Translations under genes and position numbers: made by a program
Shown: positions 49,649-59,181 of the stretch, piece after piece
Layout of the letters: every line of letters begins with the position of its first letter
Position numbering within the stretch: position 1 is the stretch's first letter
Assembly: GCF_013394795.1 (NCBI RefSeq)
Contig: NZ_JABXYU010000001.1
Location: forward strand, 1,426,001-1,490,000
Direction: 5' to 3'
Source: Leptotrichia sp. oral taxon 223
GTDB taxonomy: Bacteria > Fusobacteriota > Fusobacteriia > Fusobacteriales > Leptotrichiaceae
DNA: 64,000 nucleotides
Notes under the pieces: model-generated
Told to the model about the DNA's origin: nothing
The model's database searches: none
Seen by the model: the letters and a program-made list of their open reading frames with translations, nothing else

Positions 49649-50080
49649 ATGGATAGGATTATGGGTATTTATGAAATGATGAGAAATGTTAGAAGGATTT
49701 CTTTTAAGGCGGAGAGTTTGGAAGGGTCTTCGACAGGTTGGAATTATGTTGGTAAGGGGAATGTTGTGGTTAGAGAAGAAGGAGATAGGTTGTATTTTAT
49801 TGAAGAAATTATTCTTGATAGTGATATTCGGTATAATGATAGAAAATTATGGGAATTTAAGGAAAATTATATTGGATTTTATAGGCTTAGAAATGGTGAT
49901 TATGAGAAGATATTTGAGTTTCTATTTTGTGATGGGGAATTTATGATGAAGAAAGAGTATTTGTGTAGTCCTGATTTATATTATGGAGAAATGAAGATTT
50001 GGGATAATAGAATTTGTCTGCTGATAAAAGTAAAGGGGGAAAAGAAGAATGAAGTTTTAGAATACACGTACTTAGCATAG
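49649..50080 (+). CDS. DUF6314-like protein
   Basis: About 143 residues from ATG 49649, chosen for GGTGGA seven bases upstream; in-frame ATGs at 49622 and 49634 are alternatives. The pattern matches what I recall of DUF6314. GKGNVVVREEGDRLYFIEE in the first half is the G-x-G-x-hydrophobic entry strand. The LWEFKENYIGFYRL strand pair is next, and the CSPDLYYGEMKIWDN motif near the end matches the family's LCxxDLYxxxYxF. A trailing VKGEKKNEVLEYTY is also typical. Function of the family is unknown; a small lipocalin-like barrel is plausible. It stands alone between the rRNA operon and a repeat-rich gap. Confidence 0.7.
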   Translation: MDRIMGIYEMMRNVRRISFKAESLEGSSTGWNYVGKGNVVVREEGDRLYFIEEIILDSDIRYNDRKLWEFKENYIGFYRLRNGDYEKIFEFLFCDGEFMMKKEYLCSPDLYYGEMKIWDNRICLLIKVKGEKKNEVLEYTYLA

Positions 50081-50129
50081 AAATTTAGTATGAATTCAGG
50101 ACTTTTGGAAAGTGTTGAAACAGAGTGTA

Positions 50130-50443
50130 TTTAGTATACTTGTTACTAAACTTTATTGAAATAATTAATTTATTAAAAACATTTTTAACAAGAAATTAAA
50201 ATGTAGTTTTTGGTTATTAAACTGATTATAGGATTAAAATTTAGAATTTAGATTCGAGCATGTCTGAAAACTCGTAAAATGATGAATTTTTAACAAATTT
50301 TCTAAGATTAAAAATAATAAATACTGATTTTATCGTGCTTTGTACAATTTCTAAAATCAAAAAAATATTAAAAATAATATAGATTTTAAGTTTTCAAACA
50401 CAGTCTATTTTTTAAATATTGAAATAAAGTAACTTATACTAAA
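50130..50443. repeat. Nested inverted repeats, MITE-like element
   Basis: Two nested inverted repeats occupy the gene-free stretch after the DUF6314-like gene. The outer arms are 50130-50157 and 50422-50443: TTTAGTATA, GTTACT and TTTATT recur in order in the opposite orientation with short insertions. The inner arms are 50261-50280 and 50383-50402, both starting at TGT and sharing TGAAAACT and TAAAAT. Inside there is no reading frame of note. The structure resembles a miniature inverted-repeat element or its remnant, but no target duplication was found. The rest of the gap (50444-50738) is AT-rich with an 8-pair hairpin at 50650-50670. Confidence 0.45.
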
Positions 50444-50700
50444 CCCTATTTAAAAAATAGTAATAAAATTTTATAATGATTAGTTTGATAGCCTTGTAAA
50501 AAAAATCAAATCTAATTTTTAAGTATTTGTATAGGGGATTTTTATTCAGATTTTGAAAAACTGCTTATTATTAATAAATAAAATTACAAAAGTCTTTAAG
50601 ACGAATACTTAATGATTAAATTTAATTATAGGATATTTTATAAGTACATAGATTGTAAATAGTACAATCTTGTACAAAAGGCTTTAATTCGATGAATTTT

Positions 50701-50734
50701 CTGATTTCTACTATTTAAATGAGAAGTAGTATTA
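50701..50734 (-). repeat. 34-bp dispersed repeat, copy 2
   Basis: Reverse complement matches 35815-35848 at 31 of 34 positions. It lies just beyond the terminator of the - strand ankyrin gene. Confidence 0.6.
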
Positions 50735-50738
50735 ATTC

Positions 50739-50774
50739 TAAAAAATAACCGCTGTCTTTCGCAACAACGGTTAT
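50739..50774 (-). terminator. Terminator of ankyrin gene (- strand)
   Basis: Read on the - strand, ATAACCG (50774-50768) pairs with CGGTTAT (50751-50745), followed by TTTTTT. The stem overlaps the stop codon of the ankyrin-repeat gene. Confidence 0.85.
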
Positions 50775-51337
50775 CTAAAAATTCTAATTTTCTTCTTGCA
50801 AATTATATTTTTTTTTACATAATCTTCCATCATTTTCACTGCTATTGGTCTATTAAACCTTCTCGCAAATTCAATTACTGTTAGTCCCCATTTATCTTTT
50901 ACTAAAAGAGGAAGTCCTGGTTGAGAAAATATCAGTTGATATAGTGGTAACATTTCTATTTCAGGAGTGCCGATATTAAATAATCCTTTGAATGAAACCG
51001 TTTTCTCTTTCTTATATATTGTTGTTATATCTGCGCCTTTTTCCAATAATGTTTTACACAATATTGTCATTTTTATTATATCTCGTCGTCCATGATAAAA
51101 TAATGGAAAGAACAAACTCATCCCGTCTTCTCTTACTATTTTAACATCTGCCCCTTTATTTATTAAAAAATTAGCAATTTCATAACGTGCAGTACTATCA
51201 TTATTTGATAATGCATCAAATAATATACTATCTCCTGATGCATCTCCAATTTTTTCATCTCCTTTTTTGAATATTTCTATAACATCCTTTAATGTTCCAA
51301 ATCTTACTGCTTCCCATATTGTTGTATATTCTGACAT
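50771..51337 (-). CDS. Ankyrin-repeat protein
   Basis: A 188-residue protein of ankyrin-type helix-loop-helix repeats, with no signal peptide. It opens TIWEAVRFGTLKDVIEIFKKG. The repeats read SILFDALSNNDSTARYEIANFLINKGADVKI, SLFFPLFYHGRRDIIKMTILCKTLLEKGADITT and, less regularly, WGLTVIEFARRFNRPIAVKMMEDYVKK. The paired GAD turns are diagnostic. The second ATG (51337) is the likelier start because the upstream one follows AAAAGGAG directly. It probably binds a partner protein, and is the first of three consecutive - strand genes. A defence, immunity or envelope role is possible, but none is shown. Confidence 0.85.
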   Translation of the reverse strand: MSEYTTIWEAVRFGTLKDVIEIFKKGDEKIGDASGDSILFDALSNNDSTARYEIANFLINKGADVKIVREDGMSLFFPLFYHGRRDIIKMTILCKTLLEKGADITTIYKKEKTVSFKGLFNIGTPEIEMLPLYQLIFSQPGLPLLVKDKWGLTVIEFARRFNRPIAVKMMEDYVKKNIICKKKIRIFR

Positions 51338-51426
51338 TTTCATCTCCTTTTTTTATTTTAATGCTTCATTTTTGTTTTTAAAAATATTTAAAATGCAAAG
51401 TTGTTTTTATTTTTATTCTAGTATTC

Positions 51427-51903
51427 TTAATAATTGCCTTTCAGCACTTCTATTAGCACACATCTATTCTCTATATTCTTTTCAGGATACTTGTCTATAT
51501 TTTTTAATATATTTTTCTTTTCTTTTTCTGGTACTGAAATATATTTTATTTTTGCTTCCTTATCAATTCCAAATGCTATTCCAAATAACTTTCTTTTTGT
51601 ACAGAACCATTTTTTTCCAACTATTTCATAAGTATAATCTGTAGCTTCTCTTAATGAAGCAAAAAATTCATCTTGATTAGCAATTTCTCGCATTTTTCCA
51701 TTTTTATCATCTATATAAAATTTTATTTGCCTTTCTTTAAAAATCTTATAATTTTTTTCATAATATTCTTTTCTATTTGCCATATAGCGATTATTTAGAC
51801 AATCCGATACATTTATTTTTGCTTTTTTTAAATGATTTTTATAAAATAGACCAATAGCAATTATAAAAGTAAATAACAATAATAATTTAAAAAATTTATT
51901 CAT
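51427..51903 (-). CDS. Membrane-anchored or secreted protein of unknown function
   Basis: A 158-residue protein beginning with one hydrophobic segment (FFKLLLLFTFIIAIGLFY, residues 4-21). The next residues are basic, so this may be an uncleaved anchor with the rest outside. The remaining ~135 residues are Lys-rich with three cysteines (SDCLNN, WFCTKR, NRCVLI) and end VLIEVLKGNY. I do not recognise the family. It is the second gene of the - strand block, about 90 bases upstream of the ankyrin gene and possibly its partner. Confidence 0.65.
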   Translation of the reverse strand: MNKFFKLLLLFTFIIAIGLFYKNHLKKAKINVSDCLNNRYMANRKEYYEKNYKIFKERQIKFYIDDKNGKMREIANQDEFFASLREATDYTYEIVGKKWFCTKRKLFGIAFGIDKEAKIKYISVPEKEKKNILKNIDKYPEKNIENRCVLIEVLKGNY

Positions 51904-52006
51904 AGTTGATCTCTTTTCTTTATTTTATTCGTATTTTCAAATTATATTTTGTATATTATTTATACAATCGGGTTTAGATTTTAATATAGCAAAATTTTTA
52001 GTAAAA

Positions 52007-53479
52007 TTACTTTTTTTTGGAAGTTCTGTTTATAAAAGAGTTTAGATAGCTGTTATTTTTTCTGCTATTATAAATCATTGTTCGAGAATAATTTCTTTTT
52101 TTCTTTACGTAAGAAAATCTGTCTATTTTATTTAATATTATGTAGCGTTTAATTAATTTTAGAATATTAAATAATTCTGTGAGTATCGGGAGCAGGAGTA
52201 TTATAAAAATTAGCAAGTAGGATTTTGAAAAATAGGATACGAGGACGTTTATTATGTCGTAACCTTTTTTTAGATTTTTGTCAAAAAATAGACTAAAGAT
52301 AAAATCTCTTATTAGTAGCGTTTGAATTAAAGCTATTGGGAACATTAGCAGTTTTATTGTTCTGAGGATTGAAAAAACAGATTTTTTTATTGTTAGAGTA
52401 TTTTTTTCATTTAGCATTAATTTGGATACTATTTTTTCTTTTTCTTCAAATGGGAAATTGTAGTATTCGTATTCTATCAAAATAAAAATTATTAAAAATG
52501 TAAACAAAAAATTATTTATAATTTTTTTGATATTTAAACTAGTTCCCATCACACCAAAGTCGCTAATTTTTTTACTTTCATCCCGTAATTCAAAATTATT
52601 GTTTAATATTAAAGTTTCACCTGTTTCCAGCTTAATTATTTTTCCATATACTTCTCCTTCAATAATTTTTTTATTTTTTAGTTTTATTTTTACGGTATCC
52701 CAGTTGAAATAAATTATCTTTCCTTTTAGCCATATTGTTTCATTTTTTTCATTTATAAAAGATAAATTTACATTGTTATTGTCGTCAATTACTGTGTCTG
52801 TGATGTTTATATTTCCCTTTTGAGAGTTTTCATAAGTAAGAATTTTTAAATTTTTATCTACTTTCCATTTTGTTTTTCCATCTTTGTTTACAATTTCGAG
52901 AGTGCTGTTTTTTAACTCGTCTATTGAATTTATTTCTGCGTTTTTTATTAGAATGGATTTTTTATTTAATATTTCAAGTTCGTTTTTGTAAGAATTAAGG
53001 AAGTAGCCTACTCCAAAGAAAATTACAGCCATTAGAAAAATTTTTTTAATATTATAGTCGTAAAAATAGGCAGTAAAAATTTTCTTTTTTATAATAAAAG
53101 TTATAAGCATTGACAAAAATGACAGTATTATTATAATAACAGCTGAAGCGTATATAAAGTAGTTGTAGCCTTTTAGATTTAAGGCAAGATTTAAAAATGA
53201 AATATAAAATAGGACTATTAGTAGAAACCTTAAAACATATCTGTTTACATTTATAATTTGTATTTTGCCATTTTTTATATTTTGAATTTTTTCCAATTGT
53301 TTATTTATTTTAGTTTTATTTGTATTTTTTAATTTTAGCTGATTGTTTAGCAAGATTGATTTTTTATTTAGTTCATTTAATAATTTTGGTTCATTTTCCA
53401 GTTCTTTTTTTCTTTTTTGTATAAAAAATTTTTTGAAAAATTCGATAATTTCTATTTTGCTTTTAAATAGTTCTTTCAT
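52007..53479 (-). CDS. Large membrane protein of unknown function
   Basis: A 490-residue protein in clear blocks. Residues 1-75 are highly charged and probably a coiled coil (KELENEPKLLNELNKKSILL). About four hydrophobic segments occupy 80-165. A ~165-residue soluble beta-rich region follows (NITDTVIDDNNNVNLSFINE, then LKNKKIIEGEVYGKI), and further hydrophobic segments lie near 325-345, 380-400 and 420-440, before a basic Asn/Ser/Lys-rich tail. No family recognised. GGGAGG lies 13 bases before the ATG. It is divergent from the TPR gene at 53688, the two sharing a ~210-base AT-rich promoter region. Confidence 0.65.
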   Translation of the reverse strand: MKELFKSKIEIIEFFKKFFIQKRKKELENEPKLLNELNKKSILLNNQLKLKNTNKTKINKQLEKIQNIKNGKIQIINVNRYVLRFLLIVLFYISFLNLALNLKGYNYFIYASAVIIIILSFLSMLITFIIKKKIFTAYFYDYNIKKIFLMAVIFFGVGYFLNSYKNELEILNKKSILIKNAEINSIDELKNSTLEIVNKDGKTKWKVDKNLKILTYENSQKGNINITDTVIDDNNNVNLSFINEKNETIWLKGKIIYFNWDTVKIKLKNKKIIEGEVYGKIIKLETGETLILNNNFELRDESKKISDFGVMGTSLNIKKIINNFLFTFLIIFILIEYEYYNFPFEEKEKIVSKLMLNEKNTLTIKKSVFSILRTIKLLMFPIALIQTLLIRDFIFSLFFDKNLKKGYDIINVLVSYFSKSYLLIFIILLLPILTELFNILKLIKRYIILNKIDRFSYVKKKRNYSRTMIYNSRKNNSYLNSFINRTSKKK

Positions 53480-53687
53480 AAAATATGTTGCCTCCCTTGC
53501 TGGTAAATTTTGTTTTGTTATTATAGCATTATTGTATTATTTTTTCTATATATTAATTATAGAATAGAGGAATGATGGAATTTTGACTGATTTTTTTTGA
53601 AAAAAATTAGATTTATTGAGGAATTTGTGGTATTATAAATAAATAATAGGTTAAAAAATAAAATTTTTTAAAAGAGGAAATTTGTAA

Positions 53688-54581
53688 ATGACTGGGAGAG
53701 AGAAGGAAGTAAAAGAGAAGAGAATACGAGAATTACTTGTAAAAAGGGAAGAATATGTGAATAATGGTGAAATTGAGAAGGAAATAGGGGTTTTGCGAGA
53801 ACTAAAGGTGCTGTTTAGAAGGCTGTATGGAGGGGAAAGTGACGAAAGTGTAAAAGTGCTGACTGAATTGGGGAATGCCTTGAAATATGTTGGAAAATTT
53901 GAGGAGTCGATAAGGCTTTTAACCAAAGCGGAAAAAATTGTGTTAAAGAATTATGGAGAAAATACGATGGCTTTTGTGACTTGCAATGCAAATTTAGCGG
54001 AAGTTTACAGAATTATGAAAAAATATGAAAAAGTTGAGGAGAAATATTTTAAGGCGATAAAAACTTACAAAAAAAATAATTTTAGGGACGGATATATATT
54101 TGCGGGAATATGTAATAATCTGGGACTTTTTTTTGAAGAAACTGGGAGATATAAGGATTCAGTAAAGTGGCAGAAAAAAAGCCTGAAAATATTGGAAGAT
54201 TTGGAAAATAGCAAAGTACAAGGAGCAATCATTCGAAGCAATATGGTAAATTCGTATTTAAAAATTGATGAAAAAAAATTGGCGGAAAAATCTATGAATA
54301 TGGCACTTGAAGCGTTGCAAAACGAAGTGGGGGAAAATAGTAATCTATATTTTAACATTTTACATAATTTGGCAAATGTCTATTTTGAAAACAAAAGCTA
54401 CAAAAAATCGGCTGTTTTGCTGGAAAAATGCGAAAAACTGTGTGAAGCCGCTTTTGGAATTGAAAGTGAAATTTATCAAAGTATTTTGGAAAAAATTTTA
54501 ATTGCAAAACAGAGAATCGCTAAAAATAGAATGGAGCAGTATGTGTGGAAAAATCAGGTTGTGAAAAAATTGAAAAATTAA
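53688..54581 (+). CDS. Tetratricopeptide-repeat protein
   Basis: A 297-residue all-helical protein with no signal peptide. The N-terminal ~35 residues are charged (EKEVKEKRIRELLVKREEY). TPR repeats follow: ESVKVLTELGNALKYVGKFEESIRLL near 66, MAFVTCNANLAEVYRIMKKYEKVEEKYF near 105, IFAGICNNLGLFFEETGRYKDSVKWQKK near 143, and two more later. The spacing of ~42 residues is that of TPR_10/TPR_12 repeats, common in kinesin-light-chain-like scaffolds. It diverges from the - strand block, AAAGAGGAAA is its ribosome site and YlxM follows. Probably a protein-interaction scaffold; partner unknown. Confidence 0.82.
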   Translation: MTGREKEVKEKRIRELLVKREEYVNNGEIEKEIGVLRELKVLFRRLYGGESDESVKVLTELGNALKYVGKFEESIRLLTKAEKIVLKNYGENTMAFVTCNANLAEVYRIMKKYEKVEEKYFKAIKTYKKNNFRDGYIFAGICNNLGLFFEETGRYKDSVKWQKKSLKILEDLENSKVQGAIIRSNMVNSYLKIDEKKLAEKSMNMALEALQNEVGENSNLYFNILHNLANVYFENKSYKKSAVLLEKCEKLCEAAFGIESEIYQSILEKILIAKQRIAKNRMEQYVWKNQVVKKLKN

Positions 54582-54741
54582 AAAATATACAAATTTTTAT
54601 TTAATATGTACTCAAATTTCTTTCAGAATTTAACTTATAAAAAACTAGGATTTGAGTAGAATAGTCATAATTTTTGAATTTTGTATACAATTTGATTTGA
54701 GAAGCAAGGTTAAAAGTAAAAATAAAAAGGAAGTTAGATTT

Positions 54742-55065
54742 ATGGATAAACTAGAGGATTTTTTGAAATATTCGGTGCTGTTTTCATATTATGGCGAACT
54801 TTTTCCCAAAAAGAAAAGGCAATATTTGGAACTTTATCTGGAAGAAAATAGCTCTCTTTCAGAAATTGCGGAACAATGTGGAGTTACAAGACAGGCAGTT
54901 TTTGACAATATAAAAAAAGGTGTCCAGAAGCTGGATGAATATGAGAGTAAACTTGGAATATTTGAAAAAGAAAAGGAATTGAAGGGGAAACTTGAATATT
55001 TGAGAAAAAATTTCACTATGGAGAATCTGGAAAAAATAATAGAAGATTTTGATTATACAGAATAA
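54742..55065 (+). CDS. ylxM: YlxM-family DNA-binding protein (UPF0122)
   Basis: A 107-residue helix-turn-helix protein of the YlxM/p13 family, which in many low-GC bacteria accompanies ffh and modulates the signal recognition particle. FLKYSVLFSYYGELFPKKKRQYLELYLEEN leads to the helix-turn-helix SLSEIAEQCGVTRQAVFDNIKKG (about 40-62). I start at 54742 after AAAAAGGAAG; the frame is open back to 54652 without a ribosome site. ffh does not follow here; the next gene is a glucosidase. Its role in this genome is therefore uncertain. Confidence 0.85.
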   Translation: MDKLEDFLKYSVLFSYYGELFPKKKRQYLELYLEENSSLSEIAEQCGVTRQAVFDNIKKGVQKLDEYESKLGIFEKEKELKGKLEYLRKNFTMENLEKIIEDFDYTE

Positions 55066-55106
55066 TTTTACGATTCAAAAAAATAAAAATAAAAAATAAG
55101 TTGCTA

Positions 55107-55134
55107 TTGACAAATAAGAAAGTTAGGGTATAAT
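55107..55134 (+). promoter_or_regulatory. Promoter of short unit upstream of GH1 gene
   Basis: Consensus TTGACA (55107-55112), 16-base spacer, perfect TATAAT (55129-55134). It is one of the best promoters in the window. A transcript from ~55141 meets a strong terminator at 55189-55260 before any gene. Confidence 0.75.
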
Positions 55135-55140
55135 GGTTAT

Positions 55141-55260
55141 GTAAAGAATATATGAAGTTTATAAATTTAAGTTATTACTATTTGGATTAGACAAAACTGA
55201 AATGGCGGGAAATGCTTCTGATAAATGTTTTCCCACCTTTGGTTTTGCCTTTTTTATTTT
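55141..55260 (+). ncRNA. Candidate short RNA or attenuated leader
   Basis: A predicted transcript of ~120 bases between a consensus promoter and a strong hairpin with a T run. The first ~48 bases are AT-rich and contain no convincing reading frame or ribosome site. The gap to the GH1 gene (55261-55483) is AT-rich with no second promoter I can defend. So this is either a small RNA or a leader whose terminator must be relieved for glucosidase expression. No known riboswitch was recognised. Confidence 0.4.
55189..55260 (+). terminator. Long hairpin terminator or attenuator
   Basis: AGACAAAACTGAA followed by GGCGGGA (55189-55210) pairs with TCCCACC followed by TTTGGTTTTGCCT (55231-55250). The stem is ~20 pairs with two mismatches and a two-base bulge, a ~20-base loop and a long T run. 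It is stronger than the other terminators in this window. Confidence 0.8.
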
Positions 55261-55471
55261 CAGATTGTTAAAATTTTGCTAAAGAAAAAACATTGTTTAA
55301 TAAAAAAATAAAGGATGTATATTGGTAAACTTGAAAGGGAAGAAAATTTTACGAATAATGGGAAGGGTAAAATTAAAAAATTGAGAAATGTTCTTGTTTT
55401 TATAAGATTTTAGTGTTATATTTTTAATGTAAAGGAAATTATAAAAAATATTAAATACGAAAATTTTTTAG

Positions 55472-56905
<1,434 letters not shown>

Positions 56906-56943
56906 CATTTGAAATTATTTATTGAAAAAATTAGTAAAAAAAT

Positions 56944-56982
56944 AAGGGGATTTTTAAAATAGCGAATTCCCTTTACTTTTGT
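56944..56982 (+). terminator. Terminator after GH1 gene
   Basis: Nine-pair stem AAGGGGATT (56944-56952) with AATTCCCTT (56965-56973), including one G-U pair, then a T-rich stretch. Confidence 0.7.
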
Positions 56983-57067
56983 ATGAAACTTTTTAAAATG
57001 AAACTGAGAAACTTAAATAAAATCAGAATTTTAGAAAAAATAAAAATATAAAGGGAGAATTGTTATT

Positions 57068-57235
57068 ATGAGCACAACTTATAGGCATAATAACTTGAAC
57101 AAGATAAGAGTATTTTCAGGAGCACAATTAAAATATATCGCTTTTTTATCAATGTTAATTGATCACGTGAATAAGGTTTTGATGTATCCTTTGTTAACAG
57201 AAAATGGATTTTTAAGATATGTGAGCGATATTTGA
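57068..57235 (+). pseudogene. TraX-family remnant (N-terminal fragment)
   Basis: Fifty-five codons opening MSTTYRHNNLNKIRVFSG. SGAQLKYIAFLSMLIDHVNK resembles the start of TraX-family membrane acyltransferase-like proteins (LKYIA, then MLIDH). A TGA ends it at 57233-57235, where the protein should continue for ~200 residues with several membrane spans. Past the stop the same frame gives only a short tail. A good GGGAGA ribosome site is retained. It is most likely a truncated relic; expression as a short peptide is possible but without known meaning. Confidence 0.7.
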
Positions 57236-57298
57236 TATTTTGGGGTTGTTGAGGATGTATTTTAAAATAAGAATTTAGAATGGAGAAATGGAGAGAAA

Positions 57299-57982
57299 AT
57301 GAATAGAATGATAAGAGCGTATGGATTGCTTGTATTACTTACAATATTGGCAGGGATGGAATTAGCACTTTTGGTAAAGATGAACGTAGGAGTTGCGCCT
57401 TGGGATGCGATGGCATTATCTTTTTCGTTTTTGACAGGAATAAAAATGGGAACAGTAGCGATAATATGTAATTTTTTATGTGTATTGGGGCAAATTATTT
57501 TACTAAAAAAAGAATTTAAAAAGATAAATTTTTTACAAATACCTATTTCTATGTTGCTGGGATATTCAATTAATTTTTTTGTATATGTAGTTTTTAAAAA
57601 TATGACATTTAGTAACTATATTTTCAGAATAACAACTAATGTTATAGTACTTGTATCAGTTGCTTTTACAATGGGAGCGATAGTAGTTTTGGGATTGCCG
57701 ACATTTGCTTTGGAAGGTTTTTGCAGTGCGATTCATGTAAAAACTGGGATTCCGTTTGCAAAATTTAGGCAATGGATAGATTTTTTCTGCGTTGGGCTTG
57801 TTATTGTTCTGACACTTGTATTTCCTATAGAATGGAGTTTGCGTGAAGGAACAATAATTAGCATGGTTCTATTTGGACCTTTACTTGGAATGTTTATGCC
57901 AAGAATTGAAAAACTTTATGAAAAATGGAATTTAGTTGATGGAAAAAGTCAAATTGAGAAGGAAATGGAAGGCTTGGAATAA
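57299..57982 (+). CDS. YczE-like integral membrane protein
   Basis: A 227-residue protein with about five or six hydrophobic segments (near 8-28, 45-65, 75-95, 105-130, 155-178, 185-203). NVGVAPWDAMALSFSFLTGIKMG near 29-51 is the signature of the YczE/YyaS family, and GLPTFALEGFCSAIHVKTGIPFAKFRQW near 130-157 matches its second half. YczE affects surfactin production in Bacillus, but no transport substrate is established. A TGGAGAAATGGAGAGAA ribosome region precedes the ATG. The VOC remnant starts immediately downstream. Confidence 0.85.
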   Translation: MNRMIRAYGLLVLLTILAGMELALLVKMNVGVAPWDAMALSFSFLTGIKMGTVAIICNFLCVLGQIILLKKEFKKINFLQIPISMLLGYSINFFVYVVFKNMTFSNYIFRITTNVIVLVSVAFTMGAIVVLGLPTFALEGFCSAIHVKTGIPFAKFRQWIDFFCVGLVIVLTLVFPIEWSLREGTIISMVLFGPLLGMFMPRIEKLYEKWNLVDGKSQIEKEMEGLE

Positions 57983-58203
57983 CGGCACGTCTTGAACTTT
58001 CAGAAAGAAACGATAAAATAATGAATGAAGGCTTTATTCATTTTGCTTTTAGCACTGGAAACAAAGAGAATGCTGATAAATTGACAAAAAGACTTGTAAA
58101 TGACGGATTTAGATGTTTAAGCGGGCTTAGAACGACTGGAGATGGATATTATGAAAGCGTTGTGGAGGATTGTGAGGGGAATTTGATAGAAATAACGGAA
58201 TAG
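57983..58203 (+). pseudogene. VOC/glyoxalase-family remnant (C-terminal half)
   Basis: The frame up to 58203 encodes a typical end of a vicinal-oxygen-chelate protein. ARLELSERND precedes the ATG at 58021, followed by GFIHFAFSTGNKENADKLTKRL and ending YYESVVEDCEGNLIEITE. The HFAFS histidine and the terminal Glu in NLIEI are the expected metal ligands. A normal VOC domain needs ~60 further residues at the N-terminus, and the upstream bases are occupied by the YczE-like gene. So this is an N-terminally truncated relic, possibly still translated from 58021 as 60 residues. Confidence 0.75.
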
Positions 58204-58458
58204 AGTTAATTTATTTAGGAATATACTTTAACGGAGGGTAGATTGAGATTAAATTTTAATTTTCAGGAGATTTAGGAAGTAAAATTTGCTGTTCCAGTTT
58301 GTTTTTCTTAATATTGTTATTTTTTTCATTTTGTGATAAACTATACTCAGTTCAAATTTTTTAAAATCAGAGAAGAGAAATTAAATAATTGTGGGGTTTG
58401 ATTTTTACGAGATTTTATTAGGTTGCATAAATTTTAAGAAAACATTTTTTGGGGGAAA

Positions 58459-59181
58459 ATGATGGGGGATAATAGAGAAATATTGGCTTTTAAGCAAAAG
58501 TTGGCTGAGGAGCAGGAAAAAGGGCATCGGGAAAGACTAAGGCAGAGATTTTTGTCTGTGGGGGTAAAAGGCTTTCTGGATTATGAACTTTTAGAGCTTT
58601 TGCTGACATATACGATTATTAGGAAAAATTGCAGGGGAATTGCTAAAAATTTGTTAAAGAAATATGGTGATTTGTACACGATTTTACAGCAGCCTGAGGA
58701 AGAATTGCAGAAAAATAAGTATGTGACGGAAAGAACAGTTGTTTTTTTTAAACTTCTGTTTGAAATTATAGAAAAGGGACTTTATAAAAAAATACATAAT
58801 AAAAAAATTAATATATCAAGCAATGTCAAGTTATTGAATTATTTGGAATATTCCCTTTTGAAAAGGGATGTGGAAGTGTTTAAAGTGCTATTTTTAAATA
58901 CGCAGAATGAGCTTCTCAAGGAAGAGGAACTGTTTTATGGAACGATTGATAAAAGTACAGTTTATATTCGGGAATTAATAAAAAAAATATTGGAATATAA
59001 TGCAAAGGGCGTAATTCTGGTGCATAATCATCCAGCAGGTTCGTTAAAACCGTCAGAATCTGATATTACATTGACAAAAAAAGTGAAGGAAGTATTTGAA
59101 AATATGGAAATACGCCTGATTGATCATTTAATAATAAGTGAAAAGGGATATTTTAGTTTTTTAGAAGGTGGGATTTTATGA
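58459..59181 (+). CDS. radC: RadC-family JAB-domain protein
   Basis: A 240-residue RadC-like protein of uncertain biochemical role. The N-terminal helix-hairpin-helix part (RERLRQRFLSVGVKGFLDYELLELLLTY) resembles DNA-binding HhH regions. The C-terminal JAB/MPN domain has the metal motif HNHPAGSLKPSESD near 195, with the upstream GTIDKSTVYIREL. GGGGGA precedes two adjacent ATGs (58459, 58462). The stop overlaps the start of the PSP1 gene (ATGA), so they are coupled. Upstream (58204-58458) is AT-rich with no other gene. RadC was once linked to repair, but this is doubtful. Confidence 0.93.
   Translation: MMGDNREILAFKQKLAEEQEKGHRERLRQRFLSVGVKGFLDYELLELLLTYTIIRKNCRGIAKNLLKKYGDLYTILQQPEEELQKNKYVTERTVVFFKLLFEIIEKGLYKKIHNKKINISSNVKLLNYLEYSLLKRDVEVFKVLFLNTQNELLKEEELFYGTIDKSTVYIRELIKKILEYNAKGVILVHNHPAGSLKPSESDITLTKKVKEVFENMEIRLIDHLIISEKGYFSFLEGGIL

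Noticed and set aside
49686-49946. Overlapping + frame within the DUF6314-like gene
   Set aside because: The main frame has the family motifs; the overlapping frame is hydrophobic noise with no ribosome site.
55189-55250. BglG/LicT-type antiterminator site or fluoride riboswitch before the GH1 gene
   Set aside because: GGTTTTGCC and a CTGAT core gave a passing likeness, but the rest of either consensus is missing.
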